The notes beneath the pieces were generated by a model. The model was given only the letters and a program-made list of their open reading frames with translations, was not told the DNA's origin and did no database searches. From NCBI GenBank assembly GCA_029964075.1, contig CM057149.1, positions 5,962,465-6,026,464 of the forward strand: DNA of 64,000 bases. The letters run 5' to 3'. The stretch's first letter is position 1; each line of letters begins with the position of its first letter. The position numbers and the translations under genes are program-made. This document shows, one piece after another, positions 1 through 12,300 of this stretch. Origin of the DNA: Patiria pectinifera. Lineage: Eukaryota > Echinodermata > Asteroidea > Valvatida > Asterinidae.

Positions 1-780
1 GATAAACCATTGGGGGATGATATTCCAAGTCCAAATAATTCATTAAATGTAGGGCTCCCGATGTCTTTTTTTCGTATAGTACGATTTTATTCTTCGCTTA
101 TTTAGAAGATAAAACTGCATGGCCTACATCTTTTTGTAAATGTTACTCTAGAATATAATTATTTCGGAATACATTTTGAAATTAAGTTTGAAGTCAAAGG
201 GCTGTTGATAATCTTATTTGTATTCCTTTTAAAATAAGGAAAAACTAAGCAGAATTCGTATTAAAATTTCCCCTGGAATCTACAAAAGAATTAACTGAGA
301 GTTCAAAACTTAATGGGCTAGGGTGTTTGAAATCGTTTTACTTTAAAAATAAATCGAGAGAACAAGACATACTAAATCGTATTTAAAAAAAACCTATTTA
401 TTTGATGTCTCTCTCTATCTGAGGCCGGGACAATATAAAGGGATGACGATTAATTTTTCGTGTATTTAAAAAATAAAACGCATGGCCTACATTATTTTGT
501 GAAAATGTTTTACTCTAGAATATATTTTGGAATATATTTTGACGCTATTATTTGAGGGATGTTGTTAATCCTGATCATATTCATTTAAAAATAAGAAAAA
601 CCGAGCATAATTCGCATTAAATTTCCCTGGAATCTACAAAAGAATTAACTTAGAGTGCATTTGTACCAGAAATCCTTCAAATTGGTGTTCGAATTATGTT
701 ACAATGTACGTGTTCCCCTCCACTGTCTTTTATTTTTTATTATTTTTTTCACGATGTCCCCGTACGGTGCATCTTTTTCC
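1..780. other. AT-rich non-coding sequence
   Basis: I see no convincing exon here. Two stretches (about 240-300 and 590-650) resemble each other, each containing the run 'ggaatctacaaaagaatta', so a diverged local duplication is present. Short A and T runs dominate. It is probably intron or upstream sequence of the WH2 gene. Confidence 0.4.
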
Positions 781-857
781 AGGGGGCGAGTCGGTCAGGA
801 GGCGAGTAGGTAAGGGGCGAGTCGGTAAGAGGCGAGTCGGCCAGGGGGCGAGTTGAC
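781..857. repeat. GGCGAGTCGGT minisatellite
   Basis: About five imperfect copies of a 14-17 bp unit based on 'ggggcgagtcggtaag'. It resembles the 'ggggcgaagtggggat' motif arrays at 17.94 kb and 19.02 kb, so it may be a terminus of the same repeat family. It lies about 75 bp upstream of the first supported WH2-gene exon. Confidence 0.6.
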
Positions 858-930
858 CTGCAATCGAATGGATTGGTTGGGAAAGAAATAAACTACGCAA
901 TTTGCGGGAACGCAACAATATTATGAACAG

Positions 931-2861
931 ATTCATCTGACGTCTGCAATGAAGAACCTCTTGAAGACGGTCAAGAAAGGACGTATTCTCAAGACTCAGT
1001 CCATAAGACGTGGACCTCCTTCCAAACACACCAGGTAAGACTGAGATCAGACACATATCAGTTCCAGATACGTTGCTTTTTAGAAAAACTATCGTTTTTT
1101 GTTGTTTAAGGGTGTACACAAAATAAATTCTGTTAGATTAAATTTATCCTGTCTGACATGAGGCCAAAAAAAAGTCTCCAGTTTTTTGGTATGGAGCTTG
1201 CCCCAAAAGTGGTGCAGCGACGCGGGTTTGATTTTTCCCCTACTTTTTTTTTATCAAATGTCGGCTGATGTTGCAGATGATGCTTCGATCCCCTTAAAAC
1301 TCTCAAATATATCCTTCAGAGTGGAGCTTGAGGTGACCTCAGTAAGGCCATAAGGCTTGAGAATTCTGCGGCCACTTATGATCTCGACCGACACAAACAC
1401 TCTTCGAGAAATTTTGATCAAGACAAAAAATCAGAGAAAACGGTCGTACATTGACATCGTGCATGAGCTGCCAGGCTGTTCATTAGTCTGCTCCCTTACA
1501 TACTGCGCTGATCAAAAAGTGTTTACAGGTTCCAAATACAAGTCCGGTCACATGTGCATCAAAATTCAATTCGCAAGTACTTGGTTCCTGGTTGGTTTTT
1601 CTCCTAAATACTCTGAAGGGGAGTTTTAAGAGGAGGCCAGAAATGCCGGGGCAAACCCCTTCTCTTAGCGATAAGTGTTCAAGGGCGGATCCAGGGGGGG
1701 GGGGGCAAAGGGGGCAATGGCCCCCCAAAAAACGAAACCAATTTTTTTTTTTTATGTGACATCGCAATAAAGGCAGGCAATGAGTACACCACCATCTTTT
1801 TCTCAAAAAAACATTGGTTAAAGTGGTCAGAAATTGCCTCAGATCGCACCACAGCCGTAATTTTTGGACCCACTTTTTGGGGGGACCCATTTTTTTTTTG
1901 GCCCCCCTAAAATTGTGTTGTGGATCCGCCCTTGTAAGTGTTACTGGGTTCTTTAACTTGCATTTCATTACACAACACACGGGACCTACGGCTTTACGTC
2001 CCATCTGAAGGACGAAGCAATAATGGTCAAGTGCCTTGCCTAAGGGCGCAAGTGTCCACCCGGAGGGCTCGAACCCACGCCACTGTTGCCTTTGAAATAC
2101 TTTGGAGGGGAGTTTTGAAATTAGGCCAGAAACACCAGGGCAAACCCCTTCTCTTAGTGATAAGTGTTACTGGGTTCTTTTAGGTGCATTGCATTACACA
2201 ACACACGGGACCTAGTGCCTTGCTTAAGGGTGCAAGTGTCCACCCGGCGGGCTCGAACCCACGCCACTGTTGCCTCTGAAACACCAGAGCATGAGTCCGG
2301 TGCGGTACTCTTAACCACTGGGCCATGACACACTACTGGTTACAATTAACGGGGTTAAGGAAATGCCAATTGTCACAGTTCCTTTGAGTTATTAATGACT
2401 TAACTTAGAACTGTATGACCTTGGACTAGATGGAAATAAAGTCCACTAAAACACCGATGCAGCAGTGATGTCTGCCTCATTGGAACTGTGAGTAGCTTAT
2501 ATTTGTGGTCAGATCTGGTTAATCCTTTTATTTGTCCGTTAGGTCAAAACGTAAATCTTCCCAGTCCTCGCTCAAGAGCAACGAGGCGGAAACAGTGCTG
2601 TCCCAGGAACCAGTCAATAACGGCACCCTGCCGTCGGCATCTGATGGTTACGCTTCTTCCCGGGTGACTCCCATCCCAGGGGCCATCACCCCAACACCTC
2701 CCCAAGCCGCACCCCTTGCTCCTCCGCCTCCTGCTGTACCGGTAGTCGTCCCAAGAGCCCAGCCCAATCTGCCCAGCATTTCTGAAGAGAGGAGTGCACT
2801 ACTGAGCGACATTCGTAAGGGTCTCACTCTGAGGCAGACGGGAACGAGCCAAAATGTGTAA
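931..2861 (+). CDS. WH2-domain actin-binding protein, 3' exons (partial)
   Basis: Two exons join in phase. Exon A is 931-1034 (its left boundary is uncertain because no good pyrimidine tract precedes it) and ends at a good donor, cag|gtaaga. Exon B is 2543-2861, after ttag, and ends in TAA. Exon A encodes a WH2-like stretch, NLLKTVKKGRILKTQ. Exon B encodes a Ser/Thr-rich linker, a proline-rich run (PPQAAPLAPPPPAVP) that could bind profilin or SH3 domains, and a C-terminal WH2 motif, ALLSDIRKGLTLRQT. WH2 motifs bind G-actin, so a cytoskeletal role is likely. The C-terminal motif resembles that of inverted formin INF2, but short WH2 motifs do not identify a family, so I leave the symbol blank. 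The 1.5 kb intron between the exons is filled by SINEs and a MITE. Upstream exons lie outside the window or are unrecognised. Confidence 0.5.
1630..2095 (-). mobile_element. tRNA-derived SINE, copy 1 (split by a MITE)
   Basis: Reading the minus strand, a box-B-like 'gggttcgagccc' is followed by a body containing 'aagcaaggcac', 'gatgggacgtaaagccg' and 'aacacttatcgctaag'. The same body occurs in the copies at 2096-2335, 11430 and 42145. The copy is interrupted at 1680-1934 by a hAT-type MITE that duplicated 8 bp of it. Confidence 0.7.
1680..1934. mobile_element. hAT-type MITE with 8-bp target duplication
   Basis: A 255 bp element with inverted ends CAAGGGCGGATCCA and TGGATCCGCCCTTG, flanked by the direct repeat TAAGTGTT (1672-1679 and 1935-1942). 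Terminal CA/TG and an 8-bp duplication are hallmarks of hAT elements. It inserted into a SINE; the uninterrupted SINE sequence at 2158-2180 shows the empty site. The interior holds long G and T runs and no coding capacity. Confidence 0.85.
2096..2335 (-). mobile_element. tRNA-derived SINE, copy 2
   Basis: A tandem second copy of the SINE above. On the minus strand the tRNA-like head reads 'gcccagtggttaagagtacc' (box A-like), and a box B, GGGTTCGAGCCC, follows. The head is more complete than in copy 1. Confidence 0.75.
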
Positions 2862-3586
2862 ATGTAGCCAGCGTCTCACCAGCATTACTTCAAGAAGGGG
2901 AGGTATATCCAGTCGCGGTACCAGGGTTTCGTTTGCCGTTGCTTAATGGATTCGTCGTTGTACTTACAAATTTACAGACAATCTGTGGTTAATCTTCACC
3001 GTCACCACAAAGTGACACTAACGTTGAAAAAATCAATATTTTGGGATTTTGATATTTTTTTTCTGATTGGTGATTAATCACACATAATTATATCACTTCA
3101 AGAAGTTACTATACACAGAGTTAATTAGTTTTTTTCAAAATATTAATTAACATTAATTAACATTTGTAGCTTCATGAGTCAAAACGACGGTGTACTATAC
3201 TATTCTTTCGCATGTAAACTGCCTGCACACTGCGCGTCAAAATCGGGTTTTGCATTTTCACGAAGTCTCATACATCAATATTTCACTTTACATCTCTCTG
3301 AATGTTTATACCAACGAAAGCCATGTAAAAGCACTACACGGCAGCATTAGTAGCAACCAGAATTGATTTGAAGTGTCCTGAGTTACATAGTACAATTGAA
3401 AATTGTGAAACAATAGTTGGTAATTCATTCACCATTCTCTTATGCTAAGTTCCAGTAGTTGGTATACATGTGTACAAGGTATTTTTGATATATTTCTGTT
3501 ACATTTGTTTTTGTTTTAAATCCTGCATCCTCCCTGCACAACTCGTAGGAGAAATAATTAGTTCATTCACAAGTCGTAGCTTATAT
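2862..3586. other. 3' flank of the WH2 gene, no gene seen
   Basis: AT-rich sequence following the WH2 stop codon. It probably includes the 3' untranslated region. I see no further exon, structural RNA or clear repeat. Confidence 0.4.
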
Positions 3587-3850
3587 CAGGGGTGAGATTT
3601 GTGGGAAATGAGAAATCCACGAAAATAACTGGCGGAGGGTTTCAGGGTTACTTAGGCCCCCCCCCCCAGGGTCAATGGTGTATGCTTGCCTAAAGACACC
3701 CCTTTAAGAAAAACATTTCTTTCGCTCCATATATGCATTTATAGGTAAAAACACACCTCTACAGTAAAACCTCATGAATTCCAGATTTCAAACAGGAATC
3801 TTTTAAACGAATCCTGAATTCAGGAAAAATGCTGACAAATCTCACCCCTG
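3587..3850. mobile_element. hAT-like MITE (CAGGGGTG ends)
   Basis: A 264 bp element with inverted ends CAGGGGTGAGATTTGT and ACAAATCTCACCCCTG. The flanks (gcttatat and gtatatag) are only loosely alike, so the target duplication has decayed or is absent. No coding capacity. Confidence 0.7.
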
Positions 3851-4145
3851 GTATATAGAGCATCCACGCAAACCTCGTGGGTATTTGGAAAATAAGATGA
3901 TTAAAATCTTGGCGCTCTCTCTCTCTCTGAAATTTACATGTTATCTCGTTTTTTTGTCTCCTTTTATTTGTATAATTCTTTTCAGAAATCTTTGTTTACC
4001 TAAGCCCCTGGGTGATGGTTATAACTACCAAACAAATGTAAAGTTTCAAAGCAAGGATAAGCGTAACATTGTTACATATTTGTGGCTGTTTTATTGAGTT
4101 TACTCTCTGTAACATTGTTCACATTTCATGACATAAATCAAGTAG

Positions 4146-4420
4146 CAGATCTAGAGAGGGGTTGGAGCTTTGGGGAGGGGTTTCAAACCCCCCCCCCCTA
4201 CCCCTTTTCAGATGCTGAGTAATGTTATACTAGTAAATTGGGGCCAAAAATAATAAAAAATGGAATGCTGAAGTTCCTAAATTTATTCTCAAATTGACTT
4301 AAAATGCAGGAGAAAGCATCGTGGATTTCAAAATACCCCCTCAACCTCCTAGTAAGGCATGCATTCAGCACACTTTCACTCACACCCCCCCCCATTTCCT
4401 GAAAGCTAGATCCGCCCCTG
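4146..4420. mobile_element. Degenerate hAT-like MITE
   Basis: It begins with a degraded 'cagatctagagaggggtt' and ends with 'gctagatccgcccctg', the same terminal motif as the MITEs at 6863 and 46583. Its interior resembles the 6863 copy, including 'aggagaaagcat' and 'tttattctcaaattg'. It ends 29 bp outside the left breakpoint of the inverted duplication. Confidence 0.55.
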
Positions 4421-5399
4421 TAAATAGGCCTGAAACTGCCCTTTTTACAGAACCGTAGCATAACAAACTTTCACTTTTATTTTGGCCAACAACCGAATTA
4501 GCATGGAGACTTTTATATGAAGGCTGTGTGGAGAGCTGTGCATTGAACAAGTCTGACCTTGAATTTGTGGTAATGATTTCAATATCGATGGTACATGATT
4601 GTTATCCAACATAATTATTCGCCTATCTTTTTTTCAATATGCAGTTTATTTGCCATGATGTAGAGGTTGTCCATAAAAACCAGGTTTTATAATCCGAGCG
4701 AAGAAGGCTTTTGTTAAGTTTTGTAACATATTCTTCCAGATGTATCCTAATCTACTTTAAAGGGAATATACAACATTTACTTTTGCTGCAATTTTCAAAA
4801 ATTTGGAGGATTAGTGTGCTATAGAAAATATTGTTAAACCAGCTTGTTTCACGTTTTGAATTCGGAGATGCTGGAAAATCAACCATATTCTTGTAGTCTG
4901 TTTCTGTGACCCCACTTAATATGAGACGTTGCAACTTATAGACATTGGGAATTGTAAGGTCAGAGAATCAGTCTAGCAGGCTTGTACCCTTTCACAGATG
5001 TGTAATCAATTGCAAAGTTAATGCAGAATGACTAAAGATGAAAAATTAGGAGCAGTTTTTGAAAAAAAGCTAGTTTTCTCCCACGATGGTCAGCCGACCA
5101 GCGTTGGAAAAATACAAGTTTTCTTAAAAATGTCAGCACACAAGGAGCCACAATTTTACAGTTTGCTTTAAACGGTCATTCGCTAACAGTCCAGTAAGAT
5201 ATTTTGTTATAATTTGATCATTTCGTTTCTTGATGTTTGCAAATGTTGTATCTTGCCTTTAACACTGACAAACTTAGTGTGGGAAGGCACTCTGTGGCGA
5301 GATTCTTTAGATACATGTACTAATCCACTGTTGTAATCACTGGCAAATTTTCCATTAAATAAAAAAAAACCCATGAATACCGTTTCATCATTCAATATC

Positions 5400-5500
5400 A
5401 TGTAAAGTTCACAAAGAGCAAGGATTTTAACCTACACTTTGATTGCTGGTATGGGATACCATACCAGCGCGCTACCAACTGAGCTATCATCAGGCCAATG
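5400..5500 (-). mobile_element. tRNA-like sequence (SINE head)
   Basis: On the minus strand, 'gatagctcagttggtagcgc' is a good box A. It is followed by 'ctggtatggtatcccatacc', a strong stem, and a weak box B, 'ggttaaaatcc'. The T-loop is degenerate and the arms do not form a full cloverleaf, so I call a tRNA-derived SINE head or pseudo-tRNA. The mirrored copy is at 48210-48310. Confidence 0.5.
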
Positions 5501-5883
5501 TTGGCGAGATCCCATTTTGTGCATGTCTTTGTTCATGGGGTGCCAGTCGCGAGCCATACATTTCTATGGTTTGTTTGAAAAGGGCATGCCTGAATTACAT
5601 GACTATGGCTAGCAATGACACACGCGCCTATGGACGCAGCTGAAGCCACTTCTAATAGACTTAAGTTTTACTGTCGGCCATAAAAAAAGGTCATTTCGAT
5701 GCACCAATTTTTTTGTCAGCTCCCAGAGGGCCAGGCTAGTGTTCTCTTTGTCCTGATCTGACTGACTGACTGACTCCCCAGCTGACTCCCCGCCACTTGT
5801 CGCTTAGCCTGGTCGTTGGCTGGTGAAGAGAGCCAGGCAGTCCTATTGTATAGGATCACCCCTTAACCCTAACCCCTTGGGCT

Positions 5884-6185
5884 CTTTTACTAGGAAGTAT
5901 CCCGAATCCGCCAAAATCCATCAATTTTGCCATGCAAAAAAATGTTGGAGGCCAGTGAGTCCATCAGAATCCACCAGTTAGCCAGGAGTAAATCTGTTGA
6001 GATCCTGAATCCGGCAAAGTGCCCCAACAGCTCAATACCAGAGGGATCCTGAATCCATCAAAATCCTGCAGTTCCGCTAGGTCTACAATGCTGAATCCAT
6101 CAAAATCCCCCAGTTTGTGCAATATGGAGGTATCCTGAATCCGCCGAAATCTCACGAAACGGGGATGTGGATTTTGGTGGATTCA
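5884..6185. repeat. Degenerate 'cctgaatcc..caaaatcc' tandem repeat
   Basis: Repeated words such as 'tcctgaatccatcaaaatcc' recur about every 35-50 bases. The mirrored copy is at 47520-47822. It lies in the 3' flank of the left AUH gene. Confidence 0.6.
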
Positions 6186-6347
6186 GTTACGTTAGGGTTT
6201 AATGGGTTAAATCCGGCCCAGATGCATGAAAAGACTCCCAGTGAATAGCCGTTCTGAATCAATTGAACAGATTTGTTGCACTCACAGACCAGGTTTACTA
6301 GGCCTGCCTTGTTATTATACATTCAAATACGACGTCAGATTGTCTAG

Positions 6348-9300
6348 CTATTCTCCTGTGTAGTTTGGAGTCCTCTTTTCTCTGAAAGCTGTCAGGCCTT
6401 CGACCCTATCTTTGGTAGGAATGACCTATAACAGAAAACAGTGTAACAGAAAGTATTCTATTAAAAGGTACGTTCAATATGATCATAAACATAATATATG
6501 CGTATAAACATGATAAATGCAACTTTGCTACTGTGGGAACCAAGGCTGCATAAGTAACTATATAACTTTTTATTCCTTGTTTGAATATTTATTTGCTATT
6601 GGACACAATTGTAACAATGCTACCTTTGCTATGTAAAGTTTTGCTTTAACAATTTTAAGGCTTTCAGTGTCTTGCCTAACAACGAAAAACAAAAGTACAA
6701 ATTACCTGTGCATAGTACGCCATCTCATATTCCAATCCGGACGCCAAATCCACCTGAAATAAGAACGCATGTAAAATGATAAGATGTTAAGAAGTAAGAA
6801 AGATCAGTGGATATGCCACAAGCCCAAAACATGCAGTTTTGTTTAAGTTTAGCAGTATAAAACAGGGGCGGATCTACATTTTAGGAAATGGGGGGTGGTA
6901 TGCCGAAGACACGCCTTGATAAGCAGGTTCCGGGGGATTTTCCCCCCGAAAAAGTTTGAAATCTATGATGCTTTCTCCTACATTCTAAGGCAATATGAGA
7001 ATAAATTTAGAAACTTTAGCATTCCATTTGCATGTATAAGTTTTGGCTCCATTTTACTAGCACCATAACGTTTGTACACCCCCACCCACCCATCTCCCCC
7101 CCCCCTGTAAATCCACTACTGAAAAAAATTAATCACATTTTTCTTGGCCATACGATACAAAATCTGTTTCTTATTAGATATCCATGAAATCGGTTGCTTC
7201 TTCTGAAGAATAATTTCAATGTGTGATATCAGTTTGCCGAGTTGGAGTCGAGTCCTCAGATTTCCTCAAAAATCTCAAGTCAAGTTACAACTACAAGCTA
7301 CTCATTGTCCTGTGAAGAAAGGCCTTCCTTCGTCATTGTTCATCCCCTGTTATTTGTGACCTGACTTGACAAGCTGACAGTGACTTAACTCGGGACTAGT
7401 GATTTGACTTGGTGACAATAATAATAATAATAATAATAGTGGGTATTTATAAAGCGCACGTATCCACCAGTATTGGTGCTCAAGGCGCTACATCATTATT
7501 TCCCTGCTCATTGGGCCCATGAAACATTCCTAACACCACCTCAGCTCTAATCTGACTGACTAATCTGACTTGTGACCTGACTTGTGACTGACTAATCTAA
7601 CTTGTGATTTGACTCGTGATTTGCGAATTGACTTGTGACTGACTAATTTGACTTGTGATCAACTTGTGACCTGACTTATGACTGACTTGTGATTTGACTT
7701 GTGACTGACTAATCTAACTTGTGACTGACTTGTGACCTGACTCGTGACTTGTGATTTGACGTTTGACTGACTAACATGACTTGTTACCTGACTTGTGAGT
7801 GACTTCTGATTTGACTTGTGTCTGGCTTGTGAATGTGACTGACTAATCTCGCTTGTGATTTGACTTGTGACCGACTTGCAATCTAACTTATGATTTGACT
7901 TGTGATTTGAATCCAGGCAATTCACAATGCAGTCCACCACCAAGAGTTTGCCACGGAGAGTTAATTTTTCCCAGTGCATTGTGGGAGACGTTCGACAAAT
8001 TCGCAGCACGGGACATCTGAAATTGTTAGTTTTTCCGGTTAGTATTTTCGTAAGCGTATGATTCAAGGATCCGTTTGCCCTTTTCTTTTCTTTTTATCAA
8101 TATGGTGTTTTTTGCAAGGCGGCAGAAGGCTATGCCCCAATCTATAACAAATTAGCTCAAGTTGTCTACTGACACTCCTTCAAATGGGCCATGTTTTGTC
8201 GACGGTAAACTTGAAAAATGGACTTTCCATGGCAAACTCTTGGTGGCGCATTGCATTGTGAATCGCCTGAATTGGAATGACAGCTTACCTCCAACCCCCT
8301 ATTGATTGCCTTCTTGGCCATCCTGACGGCCACTGGGCCTTGGGGAATGATCTCTTTGGCCAACTCCAGCGCCGCCTCATAAGCCGCCTCCCCTTTCTCG
8401 TTCTGTTCCACGGCCCGGTTCACCACGCCCAGTCTCTCCGCCTCCGCCCCATCAAAGACGCGGGCGGTGAAGATGAGCTCCTTGGCTTTGGCTGGGTTGA
8501 TGAGACGGGCCAGGCGTTGGGTTCCACCTGAACACAAAACAGGAGGTCAAAACACCACTCTTTGTAACTGATCACGTGGGTTTTTTAAAAATGTACACAA
8601 ATTGTAATTAAATATTAGTTTTTAAAGTATATAATGTTCATGTTGTTGATAACCACAAGAACAACAATATGCCTTTGTTTCTAAATAACAGTTAACCAAA
8701 TTAATCAAACAATTAACCCGAACAGTTTGAGATCCTTCAAAAACCACAAATCATGCGCAGTATTTGCATGAGCATTAGGTACGCTCAGAATTTCCAGGGC
8801 TGCGCTGCCAACATTACCAAGACTGGATTTCATTCATCGCGTTGGCAGAGACCTTCACCGCCGCGGCAAATTAACCACATTTGTCACGGGACTGGCTGCA
8901 AAATAGGAGAATAAAAATCCAGTCTTGGACCGAGACTACTCTCCCGGGGGTAGATAGGTGCATTACTGTTTCTGCATGAAGTCCAACACCTGATGTCACC
9001 GTTCCAAAATCCTGTTTTTGTTTTGTTTTTATCATTTACGCATGAGATTGGTCTTACCTCCCCCTGGGATGATTGCCAGACGTGTCTCGACCAGTCCCAT
9101 CTTGGCTGTGCTCGCTGAAAAGTACCAGGGTTATAAATATCACAAGTCTACACTAATCATTGTAAAGGCTACGCAAGTAATAACAAGTTATCACAAATTC
9201 AGCACAAGTCAATCACGAGTCGTGCACAAGTCCCCACTTGTCCTTGCAAGTCCTCATGTGTTATTACATCGGGCACTTGCGGTCTAGCGGTAGGGCACAG

Positions 9301-12300
9301 GATTCATGATCGTGAGATTTGTGGCCGTGGCCATGCGTGTTGTGCCCTTGAGTAAGGTGCTTCACCTCAATTACTCCTCTCAACCCAGGTGTTAAATGGG
9401 TACCGGCATTATTCAATGCTGGGAAGGTAACAGTCTCGCTGTGGAGGAGGTTTGGCGATCCCCCCACAGCAGCATTTCATGGACTCAAGTCTGGCCCAAT
9501 CACTTCGAAAGAGGGATGGGCACTCCGTTCCTGTGAACACAGGTTCGTCCCCCTTTACCTTTTACTAGTCAATGCAATCACAAGTCATCACGAATTCATC
9601 ATAAGTCAGTCGCGAATGAAAATAACAAGTCAATCACAAGTCATCAAAAATTCATCACAAGTCATTTGTAAGTCAATAAGTCATCATCACAAGTCTTCAC
9701 TGGTCATGTGCAAGTTTCGTAAATAACTACAAGTCAATCACAAATCACTGCGAGTCATCAAAAGTCCCTCAAGTCATAACGGGTCAATCCAAGTCATCCA
9801 GCCTCAAGTCAAGGGACTAGCTTCTCAAAGGCACTCCTTTTTTATTGTTCTCCTTCAAATGCCGTAGCAAAAGGGGGGTAGGAAGAGGGTTCGGGATGGG
9901 GGTAAGGGAAAGGGAGGTGGGGGGGCTAGGGAGGGGAAAGGTAGGGGGCTAGGGAGGGAGAAAGGAAGGGCCTAGGGAAGGGAAAGGTAGGGGGCAAGGG
10001 AGGGGAAAGGTAGGGAGCTACGGAGGGGAAAGGTACATGTAAGGGGCTAGGGAGGGGAAAGGTAGGGGCTAGGGAGGGGAAGGTAGGGGGCTAGGGAGGG
10101 GCAAGGTAGGGGGCTAGGGAGGGAAAAAGTAGGGGGCTAGGGAGGGGAAAGGTAGGGGGCTAGGGAGGGGAAAGGTAGGGGGCTAGGGAGGGGAAAGGTA
10201 GGGGCTAGGAAGGGGAAAGGTAGGGGGCTAGGGAGGGGAAAGGTGGGGGGCAGGGGGGGGAAAGGGAGGGGGGGGGGGGGGAAAGGAGGGAGGCGAGGGA
10301 GGAGCAAGGAAGGGGGCTAGGGAGGGGGAAGGCAGGGCGCCAGGGAGGGAAAGAGTAGGGGTCTAGGGGGAGGAAAGGTAGGGGGCTAGGGAGGAAATGT
10401 AGGGGGCTAGGGAGGGGAAAGGTAGGGGGCTAGGGAGGGGAAAGGTAGGGGGCTAGGGGGGGGAAAGGTAGGGCTAGGGAGGGGAAAGGTAGGGGGCTAG
10501 GGAGGAGCAAGGTAGGGGGCTAGGGAGGGGAAAGCTAGGGAGGGGAAAGGGAGTGCTAGGGGGGGGAAAGGTAGGGGGCTAGGGAGGAGCAAGGTAGGGG
10601 GCTAGGGAGGGGCAAGGTAGGGGGCTAGGGAGGGGAAAGGTAGGGGGCTAGGGAGGGGAAAGGTAGGGGGCTAGGGAGGGGGCTAGGGAGGGGAAAGGTA
10701 GGGGCTAGGAAGGGGAAAGGTAGGGGGCTAGGGAGGGGAAAGGTAGGGCTAGGGAGGGGAAAGGTAGGGGGGCTAGGGAGGAGCAAGGTAGGGGGCTAGG
10801 AAGGGGAAAGATAGGGGGCTAGGGAGGGGAAAAGAAGGATAGCCACACAATCAACACGCTGAACACATGGCCCTCTTGGGCAGGGTGCCCTGCATGCAGA
10901 TGTGGCTTAAAACCATTTGTCTCAGGCTGTTTGGAAACTCCATCCCTTGAAAACTGTCTCGCTACTTGGGACCTGACTTGTGATGGACTTAATTACATCT
11001 CTGCCACAAAACAGTCAAACATATCGTCAAAGAACACAAGCTGTACTTTGGATTCGATTGTGTTTAGTGTTTATCTATTAGATCAAGGAGTACAAAACTG
11101 CAAGTTATGGTTACTGATTTTACTGACACGGGCGAGAACTGAGATTGTAAACCCACCTGCTAACCTGAGATCGCACGACAAGGCAAGCTCCAGGCCGCCC
11201 CCCAGCGCCACACCGTCCAGGGCAGCGATGACTGGCATGGGCATATCACCGATGTCTGAGATCAGCTTGCGCGCACTGCTGACAAACGGGCCGACCTCGC
11301 TGGGTGTCATCTTGGCACGTTCCTTCAGGTCAGCCCCTGCGGAGGAACAAAAATGCAATCTAAAACCATCCAAGAAAGATAATGACATAAATAACGGCAG
11401 ATAAAAAATAATCAAACCGGAGTCTTATATAGCGCAGGTATCTAAAAAACAATTTCAAGGCACTGGAAATTATGTCTATAATTAAAGACAGGTACATGAA
11501 GTTTACGAGAAATAAGGTTTACAAGGTGCTGCGGTGCATTAAGCAGCCACTGCCAGCAACACGGGGCAAACCCCTTCTCTTGGCGATAAGTGTTACTGGG
11601 TTCTTTAAGGTGCATTACACAACACACGGCTTTACGTCCCATCCAAAGGACGAAGCAACAATGGTAAAGCGCCTTGCTCAAGAGCACAAGCACCATATTC
11701 CCACGGTCAGGATTCGAACCCATGTACCACGGCACCACTGGACCACAGCACCCCACAATAATAATAATAGATAATATCCATAGTTATTCAGTTGAACATG
11801 CAGCTGGGCATTCCTTTGTGATTGCTTGGTGATTACTAATATCACCTGACCTGTAAAACACCTGAATTAATGCTGAGCTCTATATTTTTCTGAGAAGCAT
11901 CCTGAATCTGAAAAAAAATCAACACTGTAGATATGTAGATTAACCTCTCTGGCTGGCAATGTCAACAGGGCTTGCCCAGCAGTCAAAATAAATCAAGTGA
12001 CTGTTTCTAGTGCTCCCTGCCTTCATACAGCAGAATTGACTGGCTGTAATAAGGGAATAACAGTGCGAGGAGCCGGTCTTCACTGCGTGATAATGACCGG
12101 GTGTGGGGGTGACCGCTGTTAATGGACCGAGACGAAGTCGAGGTCCATTAACAGCGGTCACCCCCACACCCGGTCATTATCACGCAGTGAAGACCGGATC
12201 CTCACACTGTTATTCCCATTAATAAATACCTTTATATCGAAATAAACAGTTAAAATGCTCAAATTTTGTGACTTTTTTTCGGCGATATTTCCAGACTTTT

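Noticed and set aside
730..1119. Minus-strand 129-codon open frame
   Set aside because: It runs through a minisatellite and overlaps the better-supported plus-strand exon 931-1034, and it shows no known motif.
5400..5500. Functional tRNA gene
   Set aside because: Box A is good but box B and the T-arm are degenerate and no full cloverleaf forms; a SINE head fits better.
7540..7912. CRISPR-like repeat array
   Set aside because: Repeat words are short, irregular and degenerate without unique spacers, and the genome is eukaryotic.
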